Shown here: piece by piece, positions 26,369-34,366 of the stretch
How positions within the stretch are numbered: position 1 is the stretch's first letter
Layout of the letters: every line of letters starts with the position of its first letter
Origin: Arcicella aurantiaca
GTDB taxonomy: Bacteria > Bacteroidota > Bacteroidia > Cytophagales > Spirosomataceae
NCBI RefSeq assembly: GCF_003148625.1
Contig: NZ_QGGO01000001.1
Coordinates: 310,001-374,000, forward strand
Direction: 5' to 3'
DNA length: 64,000 bases
Program-made: the position numbers and the translations under genes
The notes under the pieces: model-generated
The model's database searches: none
Seen by the model: only the letters and a program-made list of their open reading frames with translations
Told to the model about the DNA's origin: nothing

Positions 26369-27151
26369 TTAACAATATCCTAAAATTTTATAAATGGCAT
26401 AACCTGTTAATTCGTGAATAAGGGTGTAACTGTCATAAAGGTTTGATTCTCTTGGGATTAGTAAATTATCTAATGTCCAACTTCTTACTTTAGCTTTGTA
26501 AGCTGTTGGAAATAAAGTAACGCTTAATCCTGCTTTTGAAAAACAACCTTCTGCTCTTCTAATGTGAAAAGCGGAGGTGAAAAGAATATATTTACTACCA
26601 AGTTTTTGATTTTTATTTAAAATCTCAGCGGTAAAAAGTCCATTTTCACGAGTATTTCTGGCTCTTCTTTCCAAAATTATATCCTCTTTTTTTACGCCTA
26701 ATTCTTCAAGAAGTTGAGCAACTTTCAATGTTTCGTCTGAAACATCTTCGTGCATTACCACTAAATCAGTATTTCCTCCAGAAATCAATATTTTCTTCAA
26801 TTTTCCCATTTTATATAATCTCAAAGGCTGAATAAAACGGTCAGCAGTTTTGTCTGTCAGTATTTGGCTTTCTGTGGCTAATTTATTGGTAATCATTCCA
26901 CCAGTTAAAATAATACCCACGTCGTAAGTTGTAGTAATTGAACTTGGAGAAGTTGGAGGAACTTCCCACCAAAGAAGCACTTCGTTAGATAAAAAACCAT
27001 TGCTAAAGAATAAAATTAGCCCTAAACAGATTTGTACGCTTCGTTTTTTGTGTTTAGGATTCTTGCAAAATAGGGCAAAAAGTAAACAAATCGTTATTAA
27101 CGACAAAGGCATCAGAATATAAAAAAGCACTTTTGAAAGAAAATAAAACAT
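26369..27151 (-). CDS. YdcF family protein (DUF218, ElyC/SanA-like)
   Basis: A 260-residue membrane protein with two N-terminal helices (YFLSKVLFYILMPLSLITICLLFALF and VQICLGLILFFSNGF) and a DUF218 domain: VGIILTGG, KKILISGG, LGVKKEDIILERRARNTRENG and SKYILFTSAFHIRRAEGCF. DUF218 members such as SanA and ElyC influence envelope integrity; the precise activity is not settled. It is single and convergent with pfkA. Confidence 0.85.
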   Translation of the reverse strand: MFYFLSKVLFYILMPLSLITICLLFALFCKNPKHKKRSVQICLGLILFFSNGFLSNEVLLWWEVPPTSPSSITTTYDVGIILTGGMITNKLATESQILTDKTADRFIQPLRLYKMGKLKKILISGGNTDLVVMHEDVSDETLKVAQLLEELGVKKEDIILERRARNTRENGLFTAEILNKNQKLGSKYILFTSAFHIRRAEGCFSKAGLSVTLFPTAYKAKVRSWTLDNLLIPRESNLYDSYTLIHELTGYAIYKILGYC

Positions 27152-27304
27152 ATTAAAATTTGTATTTGGGGTTTGATTTCCAGTTATGGTCTTGTTCCCT
27201 TAACTTTGGTACATATTTTGGTTTATTAATACATAAAAGTAGGATAATTTCGTTGAAGAAAATTATCAGCCATCACCCTTATTTCCTGAAATATTTATAA
27301 CAAC

Positions 27305-28765
27305 ATGAAAATTTTAGTTAAAATTTTATCAATTTCACTCCTTGTCATTTTTACGAATGTCGTTTTTGGACAAACAAAAGAAGGTTTTTCTATCAAAGGG
27401 AAAGTCAGAGGTATAAAAGATACTACTGTATTTTTAGCCCATTATTTTGGGTATAACCAACAAGTTATAAAAGACACTGCACAGGTTGATTCTCAGGGGA
27501 ATTTTCATTTTGTAGGAGAGAAAACCTTACCAGAAGGACTTTATTTAATTTCCCTTCCAAAAGGCAAATACATGGATATTGTTGTGGGAAATCAAGCGTT
27601 TTCTTTTGAGACCGATACCACTAATTTGATTACGAAAATGAAGGTTACGGGGTCTAAAGAAAATGAACTTTTCTTTAAATTTCAGCAAGATATGGCGTCA
27701 AAATTTGATGAAATGAAAGTTTTGGAGATGGAACGCAAAATGAATAATTCGATGTTGGCGGCTGGGAAAATAAAACGATTACAAGCAGAAGTGACTCAGT
27801 TTCAGAAAGATTGGCTGAAAACTACTGAGGGTACTTTTGTGAATAAATTAATAAAGGCTTCGCAAGAACCCGAAATCCCACCTTTGGGAAAACCAATGCT
27901 TACCAAAGCAGATACAACGGCGTATTATCAATATCAATTTAATTATTACAAAAAACATTTTTGGGATAATGTTGATTTGACAGACGACCGTCTTATTCGT
28001 ACTCCATTTTTACAGAAAAAAATTGAAAGATATTTTGATGATTTAACCGCTCAAACTTCTGACTCGATTGCCAAAGAATCGGATGTGGTTTTAGCACGTG
28101 CCAAAGGTAGAGATGTGCGTAGATATGTAATTTACAAAATTGCAAGCACTTATGAGAATCCTAAAATATTGGGAACAGATGGTGCTTTTGTACATATTGC
28201 AGAGAAGTATTACATAGGAGAACCTGCTTTATGGGATACTTCTACGGTAAGAAAAATGAAAGAAAGAATCACTGTTTTAAAACCTCTTTTGATTGGAAAA
28301 ACATTGCCAGATATGTATTTGACGGATACTTTAGGAAAAGAAATTGTCATTCCAAAACTTGATGCTTCTTACACCATTTTGTTTATCTATGACCCAGATT
28401 GCGGACATTGCCGTGAGTCAGCCCCAAAATTGGCTAAAGCATATCAAGGTTTGAAAGCCAAAAATGTAAAAGTTATTGCTGCTTCGATTGATAGAACTCC
28501 TACAAAATGGAAGAAATTTATTCAAGAATTTAAACTTCAAGAGCTTATTCACGGAATAGATATTCATAAAAACCAACAAACAGGTAAAGAAGAATATTAT
28601 ACAGACTTTAAAAATAGCTTTGATGTATATGCAACACCAGTTGTTTATGTGTTGGATAAAGATAAAAAAATCATTGCAAAACGCCTTCCTGTTGAGCAAT
28701 TAGAAGATTTTATTGATTTTCACCGTAAGCAAACACTGCGTGAAAGCGTGAAGACTGGCAAATAG
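27305..28765 (+). CDS. TlpA-like thiol-disulfide protein with DUF4369 and DUF5106 regions, copy A
   Basis: A 486-residue exported protein. Signal peptide (ILSISLLVIFTNVVFGQ), an N-terminal DUF4369 beta domain (about 28-120, SIKGKVRGIKDTTVFLAHYF), a helical DUF5106-like middle (about 140-320), and a C-terminal thioredoxin fold (about 330-480) with the redox motif DPDCGHCRESAP at about 365 and a cis-Pro segment YATPVVYVLDKD. Such Bacteroidota proteins are periplasmic disulfide reductants or oxidants. Copy B follows after 25 bases, and the two are clear tandem paralogs that probably form an operon. Confidence 0.9.
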   Translation: MKILVKILSISLLVIFTNVVFGQTKEGFSIKGKVRGIKDTTVFLAHYFGYNQQVIKDTAQVDSQGNFHFVGEKTLPEGLYLISLPKGKYMDIVVGNQAFSFETDTTNLITKMKVTGSKENELFFKFQQDMASKFDEMKVLEMERKMNNSMLAAGKIKRLQAEVTQFQKDWLKTTEGTFVNKLIKASQEPEIPPLGKPMLTKADTTAYYQYQFNYYKKHFWDNVDLTDDRLIRTPFLQKKIERYFDDLTAQTSDSIAKESDVVLARAKGRDVRRYVIYKIASTYENPKILGTDGAFVHIAEKYYIGEPALWDTSTVRKMKERITVLKPLLIGKTLPDMYLTDTLGKEIVIPKLDASYTILFIYDPDCGHCRESAPKLAKAYQGLKAKNVKVIAASIDRTPTKWKKFIQEFKLQELIHGIDIHKNQQTGKEEYYTDFKNSFDVYATPVVYVLDKDKKIIAKRLPVEQLEDFIDFHRKQTLRESVKTGK

Positions 28766-28790
28766 ATTTGTCGAAAAATTACCCATAAAA

Positions 28791-30152
28791 ATGTTTAAAA
28801 AAGTATTAATTACCCTAATTTGTTCGGTTATTTCATTTTTGACTTTTTCTCAAGGTTATAAAATTGAAGGTAGAATTCGTGGATTAAAAGACTCAACTTG
28901 TTACTTGACGTATTATTTTGAAAACCAAAATTTTGTGCAAGATTCAACCGTGGTGAGTTCGGATGGTACAATTTCTTTTAGAGGTGAAAAACCTTTGAAA
29001 GGTGGTATGTACAATATTATGATTGGGCATTGGCAGAGCTTTGATATTTTAATTTCAGAGCAAAAGTTCTTTTTTGAAGCCAATGCCAATGATATTTTCA
29101 ATACGATAAAATTTACCAATTCTCGTGAAAATGATTTGTTTTATAGCTACCAGCAAAAGACTTTTAAGGATGCGAAGAAAATTGAAGAACTGACTAAAAA
29201 AGGAGATGCCAATTCAACCAATGAGTTGTATGCTTTGCAGGTAGAGTCGGCTTTGTACAAGAAGAAGTTTATTAAGGCTTTTGAAGGAACTTTTGCTTCC
29301 AATATTATCAAGTCAAATTTGGCATTGGATATTCCTCCAGCTCCCAAATTGGCAAATGGCACGGAAGATTCTCTTTGGGGGAATAAGTTTTTTGTTGAAC
29401 ATTTCTTTGATAATATTAATCTTGCGGATGACCGTTTGGTACAAACACCTTTTTTGTACCAGCCCGTTAAGTATTATTTTGACCAATTGGATTTTTTACC
29501 CAACGATTCATTGATTGTTTTGACAGATAAGTTTTTGAGTAAGTCTCGAAAAACGTCTCCCATGCGTAAGTATTTGGTAAGTAAATTAGCTAATCATTTT
29601 GAGACAAGTAAAGTATTGGGAAGAGACGCCATTTTTGTTCATATTTTACAAAAATATTACCTCAATGACCCTTTGCTTTGGGATAGCTCAACGGTAAGAT
29701 TAGTAAAAGAAAGAGTGCGGTATTTAAAACCTTTGTTGATTGGAAGTAAGATTCCGAACTTGAAAGCCACAGACGTAAATAACAAAGAACAAGCTCTTTA
29801 TGATGTAAAATCTGCTTTTACGATTTTGTATATCTATGCGGCTGATTGTGGTCATTGCAAAAACTTTACGCCACAATTAGTGAAATTTATTCAAGATAAT
29901 AAGCAAAAAAATATTACCGTTTTTGCTCCAATTTTTGGAAATAACGTAGATACTTGGAAGGAATTTATCAAAGAATATAGCTCCGAATCTTTTATAAATG
30001 TGATGGATAAGATGGGTAAAATTAACTTGTATCAAGAGTTTGATGCTCAATTTACCCCAACGATTTACATTTTGGATAAAGACAAAAAGATTATTGGTAA
30101 AGGAAATATGAATATCGAAACGATGAAGGAAATAATAGTAGGCAGTTTGTAG
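28791..30152 (+). CDS. TlpA-like thiol-disulfide protein with DUF4369 and DUF5106 regions, copy B
   Basis: A 453-residue paralog of copy A with the same order: signal peptide (VLITLICSVISFLTFSQ), DUF4369 domain (YKIEGRIRGLKDSTCYLTYYF), helical middle, and thioredoxin domain with AADCGHCKNFTP (about 353) and FTPTIYILDKDKKIIG. Both active-site Cys are kept, but the loop residues differ from copy A (R-E-S versus K-N-F). The last four codons and the stop (VGSL) are read from the left heptad-repeat arm at 30136, so the natural C-terminus may have been altered by that repeat. Confidence 0.9.
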   Translation: MFKKVLITLICSVISFLTFSQGYKIEGRIRGLKDSTCYLTYYFENQNFVQDSTVVSSDGTISFRGEKPLKGGMYNIMIGHWQSFDILISEQKFFFEANANDIFNTIKFTNSRENDLFYSYQQKTFKDAKKIEELTKKGDANSTNELYALQVESALYKKKFIKAFEGTFASNIIKSNLALDIPPAPKLANGTEDSLWGNKFFVEHFFDNINLADDRLVQTPFLYQPVKYYFDQLDFLPNDSLIVLTDKFLSKSRKTSPMRKYLVSKLANHFETSKVLGRDAIFVHILQKYYLNDPLLWDSSTVRLVKERVRYLKPLLIGSKIPNLKATDVNNKEQALYDVKSAFTILYIYAADCGHCKNFTPQLVKFIQDNKQKNITVFAPIFGNNVDTWKEFIKEYSSESFINVMDKMGKINLYQEFDAQFTPTIYILDKDKKIIGKGNMNIETMKEIIVGSL

Positions 30153-30622
30153 TGGGCAGTTTGGGGAGATTAAATTATTTTGATTTTGCAGTAAATTTTT
30201 CTGGATTATGAATCATAAAGTAAATTAATTTCCCAACTTCCTCGCTTTTTTCAATAAGGTCTTCATATTTCGTCCTTTCAATATATTTGCATGATAATGA
30301 AAAGTCGAGCCAAACTTGTGTTTCCGTATTTTCCATGTCTGAATCGGTCAATTTACTAATAAAATGGGCTTGATAACGTCGCTTTCTGTATGCTTCACCG
30401 ATACAAGCACAAACTGACCGAGATGAACGCCTAATTTGGTCTGTTAAAGAATATCTTTCTTCCTTTGGAAAACCATTCGTAATCTTAAAAATTTCCATAG
30501 CCAGCATAAATGCTTTTTGATAAGCTAATAAAGTCCTAAAATCGTTCATAAAGTTTTAGAATTTGTGATTAATATTTGGGAGATAGAACTGCTCACTGCC
30601 TACTACAAACTGCCTACTAAAG
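30136..30622. mobile_element. Candidate element: heptad-repeat arms enclosing a second four-helix-bundle gene
   Basis: Left arm 30136-30166 has the 7-nt words TAGTAGG and CAGTTTG alternating. Right arm 30588-30622 has the same words in the same order on the opposite strand, differing at one base over the first 25 bases. Only one gene lies between them (30175-30549, minus). The left arm overlaps the end of the upstream TlpA-like gene and the right arm stops at the DUF58 stop codon. The unit is 487 bp. Transposition is inference; no transposase is visible. Confidence 0.55.
30175..30549 (-). CDS. Four-helix-bundle protein (S23 / 23S rRNA intervening-sequence protein family), second copy
   Basis: A 124-residue helical protein with the family pattern: opening LLAYQKAFMLAMEIFKIT, then GFPKEERYSLTDQIRRSSRS, ACIGEAYRKRRY, FISKLTDSDMENTETQVWLD and a C-terminal helix EDLIEKSEEVGKLIYFMI. 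It is only distantly similar to the product of 4311-4670, so the two are not a recent duplication. The only shared context is that both sit between inverted heptad-repeat arms. The molecular function is unknown; relatives include Avd, which binds RNA and a reverse transcriptase, but no reverse transcriptase is present here. Confidence 0.85.
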   Translation of the reverse strand: MNDFRTLLAYQKAFMLAMEIFKITNGFPKEERYSLTDQIRRSSRSVCACIGEAYRKRRYQAHFISKLTDSDMENTETQVWLDFSLSCKYIERTKYEDLIEKSEEVGKLIYFMIHNPEKFTAKSK

Positions 30623-31522
30623 CTATTTCATTTTCCCACGCTTCACCAAATAAGCTGATAAAATTTGTTCAAAACCTTCTTCAATATCAGCTTCAATAAA
30701 ATCAATTTTATACTGTCCGCAACGAAGTTTTAATTCATGATAAAACTGTTGTAAAGTTTTTCTGTAATCTAATTTCACCTGAGAAGGATTCAACTTTATT
30801 CTCTCATTTGTCTCCAAATCAATAAATTCATAAGGACGGTCGTCAAACTCAAAATCAGATTCTGTTTTTTTATCTGTTACATGGAAAATCAATACTTCAT
30901 GCAAATTATGTTTCAAATGTTGCATTGACGAAAATAGACGTTCTGCTTCGTTGATATTATCGAACATATCACTGAAAATAATCACTAATGAGCGTTTATG
31001 GATTTTCTCTGCAATTTGATGAATTACGTCAGCAACAGCCGTTTTTTTGTTTGTAGAAGGACGTTGAAGCAGATTTTCTAAATCTAAAAAAATCTTATGC
31101 ACGTGCGAAGGCGTAGATTTTACAGGCGTTTGAATTTCAATTTCCGAAGAAAAAGTAGTCAAACTAATCGCATCTTTTTGCTTTTGAAGCATATAAGCCA
31201 AAGCCGCTGCCGCCATGGTTGAGAACGTAATTTTTCCGTTGGTTTTCTCAGGATAATACATCGATGACGACGTATCAATAATCAAATGACAACGTAAATT
31301 GGTTTCTTCTTCATAACGTTTCGTGTAAATTCTGTCGGTTTTTGCAAAAACTTTCCAGTCGATATGACGTGTACTTTCACCTGTATTGTAGAGGCGATGT
31401 TCTGCAAATTCAACCGAAAAACCATGAAAAGGTGATTTATGAAGTCCTGTAATGAATCCTTCAACCATTTGTTTGGCAAGAAATTCTATATTTCCGTATT
31501 CTCTAATTTTCGCTAAATCCAT
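30623..31522 (-). CDS. DUF58 domain-containing protein
   Basis: A 299-residue protein of the DUF58 family, which in many bacteria is encoded near MoxR ATPases and VWA proteins (not here). The diagnostic stretch GESTRHIDWKVFAKTDRIYTKRY-type region is at about 45-68 and is followed by a VWA-like core with a DTSSSM metal-site motif near 85. The ATG at 31522 (MDLAKIREYGNIEFLA) is preferred; the frame open to 31570 reads through heptad-repeat words. A possible -7 box TACTTTCG lies at 31599-31592 on the minus strand. The stop abuts the repeat arm of the four-helix-bundle element. Confidence 0.85.
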   Translation of the reverse strand: MDLAKIREYGNIEFLAKQMVEGFITGLHKSPFHGFSVEFAEHRLYNTGESTRHIDWKVFAKTDRIYTKRYEEETNLRCHLIIDTSSSMYYPEKTNGKITFSTMAAAALAYMLQKQKDAISLTTFSSEIEIQTPVKSTPSHVHKIFLDLENLLQRPSTNKKTAVADVIHQIAEKIHKRSLVIIFSDMFDNINEAERLFSSMQHLKHNLHEVLIFHVTDKKTESDFEFDDRPYEFIDLETNERIKLNPSQVKLDYRKTLQQFYHELKLRCGQYKIDFIEADIEEGFEQILSAYLVKRGKMK

Positions 31523-31557
31523 TGTCAGTCGGCAGTTTAAAGTAGGCTTTAGGCAAT
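31521..31557. repeat. Heptad-word array, single arm
   Basis: On the minus strand the words GCCTAAA, GCCTACT and ACTGCCG succeed one another at a 7-base period, ending directly at the DUF58 start codon. No second arm is obvious. Confidence 0.5.
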
Positions 31558-31751
31558 TTCCTAAAACCAATTTTTCAATATTATTACGAAACGAAAGTAC
31601 GAATATTATGCCATAAGTATAGTGACGATTTAAGAATTACGATTTATGATTGCCATGAATTTGATTCTCAATCATTTATGAAATATCAAAATAACTTTAT
31701 TTTGTCTTATTACATAATGTTGTTGGGATTAATTAGTTTTAGATTTCGGCA
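31558..31751. other. Spacer between DUF58 and rlpA-like genes
   Basis: With the flanking repeat and terminator this makes a 311-bp gap. Apart from the possible DUF58 promoter box (31592-31599) I see no gene; short open frames here are AT-rich and have no recognisable content. Confidence 0.4.
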
Positions 31752-31797
31752 TAAAAAAAGTACCAAAGTTTTCACGTTGAAAATTTTGGTACTTGTC
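31752..31797 (-). terminator. Terminator of the rlpA-like gene
   Basis: AAGTACCAAAGTTTTCA pairs with TGAAAATTTTGGTACTT around a 3-base loop; on the minus strand the stem is followed by seven T. It lies 37 bases beyond the rlpA-like stop codon. Confidence 0.85.
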
Positions 31798-31833
31798 AAT
31801 TATTGGCTTTCGATGGAAATTCTCGAAGTCACT

Positions 31834-32442
31834 TTATTTCTTTTTTCGGCGACTTTCTAAATATTCCTTCCTCCGTTGTTTTGATAGTTTTCTCAAATAT
31901 GAACTTACTCGTAAACGGCGATAACGTAATTGTGGATATTTTCTTTTTCTCCAATTCTTTTTGAGACGATAATATCGTTTGTATTTGAGTTTTGTTTTTT
32001 GATAAAACTTTGGTTCAAAACGTGGTGTTGCGGTTAAACTCAGTGAATCGAAGGGTTCAAGCATAATGTCTCCGTCAAAACCAACAACCTTTAATCGTAC
32101 TTTTGTTAATCCTACCTGACTCATTCTCAGCCATTTGGCGGGGTTTTGTGTTAAGTCAATTATACGCCCAGGTTTAAAAGGTCCTCGGTCATTAATTCTA
32201 ACAATTACAAAACGTTTATTTGCCAAATTAGTAACTTCAACCATCGTCCCGAAGGGCAAAGTCATGTGTGCGGCTGTGTATTGATTTTTTTGGAGAATTT
32301 CACCCGTAGAAGTGGGGCGATTATAAAAGTAATCTGCGTAATATGACGAGATACCGTAAGATTCATCGCCTAATTTTTGTGCAAATGTTGTTGTGGAAAC
32401 AACCGCTAAGACTGTAAGATTTCCCAGAAGTTGCTTAATCAT
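31834..32442 (-). CDS. RlpA-like septal ring lytic transglycosylase family protein with basic tail
   Basis: A 202-residue exported protein. Signal peptide (LLGNLTVLAVVSTTTFAQ), then a double-psi beta-barrel domain (about 25-125): GISSYYADYFYNRPTSTGE, AAHMTLPFGTMVEVTNLANK, VRINDRGPFKPGRIIDLT, which are the RlpA landmarks including the His and Asp of the catalytic site. RlpA cleaves naked glycan strands. No SPOR domain follows; instead the last 55 residues are a very basic, Tyr-rich tail (KLKYKRYYRLKKNWRKRKYP and similar). The ATG at 32442 begins the signal peptide; the frame upstream of it has no family similarity. A TAATTTTG box lies at 32510-32503 on the minus strand. Confidence 0.88.
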   Translation of the reverse strand: MIKQLLGNLTVLAVVSTTTFAQKLGDESYGISSYYADYFYNRPTSTGEILQKNQYTAAHMTLPFGTMVEVTNLANKRFVIVRINDRGPFKPGRIIDLTQNPAKWLRMSQVGLTKVRLKVVGFDGDIMLEPFDSLSLTATPRFEPKFYQKTKLKYKRYYRLKKNWRKRKYPQLRYRRLRVSSYLRKLSKQRRKEYLESRRKKK

Positions 32443-32754
32443 AAATTTTATTGTGGAATTATTGTTATGTCTTTCCTCGCAATATCTTCCCATTGTGGAC
32501 TGCAAAATTACCTTTTTTCGGTGCGAAATAAAAATTTTTATTTGTAATGTTCAATTTTTAAGAATTTTTAACCCCAAAATTAGCTTGAAACTATATTTAA
32601 GGTTAGTGGATTGTGCGTTTAGAATATTTCTATTCAGTGTCGAATATAGGGGTAAATCCATTTTTCAATAGTAATTTTGTGTTCTTAAAATAATAATCAA
32701 TCAGACGAATCAATTTCAAAACTGCTTTTCCCTAAAACCTTAAAAAATTTAGAA
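32443..32754. promoter_or_regulatory. Divergent promoter region of rlpA-like and mltG genes
   Basis: In this 312-bp gap two exact -7 boxes are visible: TAATTTTG on the minus strand (32510-32503) toward the rlpA-like gene and TAATTTTG on the plus strand (32672-32679) toward mltG. Neither has a perfect TTTG partner at 19-21 bases. No gene is evident. Confidence 0.35.
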
Positions 32755-33795
32755 ATGCAAAAAAATACTAAACTTCTGCGATACTTTTTTATCACGTTTG
32801 CCTTATTTGCAACGATGTTTTCGTATTACATTTGGCAAATTACAAAAACACCAAACTATCAGGTTGATGAGAAAAAAGGCTTCGCTTTGTTGATTCCTAA
32901 AGGAGCAAATTTTGAAACAGTTTGGGATTCTTTGAGTAGAAACAAAATCGTTAAAGATGAACTTTCGTTTAAATTTTTAGCCAAATTGCTAAAATATAAA
33001 GACAACGTTAGAGAAGGAAGATATGTAATAAAAGCCAATATGGGCAATTATGAACTTATCAAAAAACTTCGTTCGGGTAATCAAGATGCGGTAAAATTGA
33101 CTTTCAATAATATTCGTTTGAAGAAAGACTTAATCCATAAAATTGGAAATAAGTTTGAGTTCGATTCAACGGCTTTAATCAAGGTTTTGGAAGACACCGC
33201 AACGGCACATAAATATGGTTTCAACAACGAAACTTTTATGTGTATGTTTTTGCCAAATACCTATGAAGTTTTTTGGAATACAACGCCTGATAAATTATTG
33301 GGAACAATGAAAACTTGGTACGATAAATTCTGGACTGAAGAACGTAAACGCAAAGCCGCTGCCATTGGTTTAGACCCAATTAAAGCCCAAATTATGGCTT
33401 CAATCGTGGAAGCAGAAACTAAAAAGGCTGACGAAAAACCACGTGTGGCGGGTGTTTATATGAATCGTTTGAAAACAAATATGCCATTAGGAGCTGACCC
33501 AACGGTAATTTTTGCTCACCAAGATTTTACAATCAAACGTGTTACGAAGGCTCAATTACAAATTAATTCTCCTTATAATACTTACAAAGTAATTGGCTTG
33601 CCTCCAGGCCCAATCAATTTGCCAGATTTAGCTTCAATTGATGCCGTTTTGAATTATGAAAAACACGATTATATGTATTTCTGTGCGAAAGAAGATTTTT
33701 CAGGTTATCATAATTTTGCAGTCACTTATTCCGACCATTTGAACAATGCCAAGATTTACCAAGAAGCATTGAACAAACTAAAAATCATGAAATAG
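32755..33795 (+). CDS. mltG: Endolytic transglycosylase MltG
   Basis: Cleaves nascent peptidoglycan at the inner membrane and probably ends glycan polymerisation. One N-terminal membrane helix (YFFITFALFATMFSYYIW), a LysM-like domain (about 40-130) and the YceG catalytic domain with IVEAETKKADEKPRVAGVYM (catalytic Glu near 219, as E218 in E. coli) and NRLKTNMPLGADPTVIFA, SPYNTYKVIGLPPGPI. Length 346 aa is normal. It is divergent from the rlpA-like gene, which also acts on peptidoglycan. A heptad-repeat spacer separates it from the thioesterase. Confidence 0.95.
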   Translation: MQKNTKLLRYFFITFALFATMFSYYIWQITKTPNYQVDEKKGFALLIPKGANFETVWDSLSRNKIVKDELSFKFLAKLLKYKDNVREGRYVIKANMGNYELIKKLRSGNQDAVKLTFNNIRLKKDLIHKIGNKFEFDSTALIKVLEDTATAHKYGFNNETFMCMFLPNTYEVFWNTTPDKLLGTMKTWYDKFWTEERKRKAAAIGLDPIKAQIMASIVEAETKKADEKPRVAGVYMNRLKTNMPLGADPTVIFAHQDFTIKRVTKAQLQINSPYNTYKVIGLPPGPINLPDLASIDAVLNYEKHDYMYFCAKEDFSGYHNFAVTYSDHLNNAKIYQEALNKLKIMK

Positions 33796-33805
33796 AAATT
33801 TGTTA

Positions 33806-33893
33806 AGGTATGAGTTATGAGATAGCAGTTATGTAACGGTTATAAAAAAAATCATAAGTTCACTCATAATTCATACCTCATAACTTATACCTC
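33806..33893. repeat. Heptad-word inverted repeat
   Basis: Left arm 33807-33834 has words GGTATGA and GTTATGA; right arm 33853-33893 has the same words on the minus strand (GTTATGA, GGTATGA, ATTATGA). It covers nearly the whole spacer between mltG and the thioesterase, ending 7 bases before the ATG. The word resembles that of the element at 4183-4735. Confidence 0.75.
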
Positions 33894-33900
33894 CGTTCTA

Positions 33901-34317
33901 ATGTACATTCACAACTATCAATACCGAGTAAGATACGCAGACACCGACCAAATGGGCTATGTTTATTATGGAAATTATGCTCGTTTGTACGAAATTGGTC
34001 GGGTAGAGGCATTGAGAAGTTTAGGCTTTAGCTACAAAGCAATGGAAGATTCTGGCGTAATGATGCCTGTATATGAGAATAAATCTCGTTATATTGCCCC
34101 TGCACTTTATGACGATTTATTGACAATTAGAACAACTATTAAAACGCTTCCTGCTGCAAGGGTAATTTTTCATTATGAAATCTTTAATAGTTTAGAGAAA
34201 TTAGTCCATATTGGAGAAACAACCTTAGTTTTCGTGAAAATGGAGAATAACAAGCTCACACTTGCTCCCAAAGAATTATTAGAAAAATTAGAAAGTTATT
34301 TTACAGAAAAGAAATAA
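33901..34317 (+). CDS. Acyl-CoA thioesterase, YbgC/4-hydroxybenzoyl-CoA thioesterase family
   Basis: A 138-residue single hotdog-fold thioesterase with RVRYADTDQMGYVYYGNYA (9-27), where D16 matches the catalytic Asp of YbgC, and the following FEIGR-type helix (LYEIGRVEALRSLG). It hydrolyses acyl-CoA or acyl-ACP thioesters in the cytoplasm. No Tol-Pal genes are adjacent, so the classical ybgC context is absent. The YihY-like gene follows on the same strand. Confidence 0.88.
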   Translation: MYIHNYQYRVRYADTDQMGYVYYGNYARLYEIGRVEALRSLGFSYKAMEDSGVMMPVYENKSRYIAPALYDDLLTIRTTIKTLPAARVIFHYEIFNSLEKLVHIGETTLVFVKMENNKLTLAPKELLEKLESYFTEKK

Positions 34318-34366
34318 AGTCTTTTGTAAAATTGATGCTTTTGCCTAATTGATTATATGCTTCTAT

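Noticed and set aside
31678-31860. 60-codon open frame between DUF58 and rlpA-like genes
   Set aside because: It spans the rlpA terminator hairpin and overlaps the end of the rlpA-like gene; hydrophobic content is explained by AT-richness.
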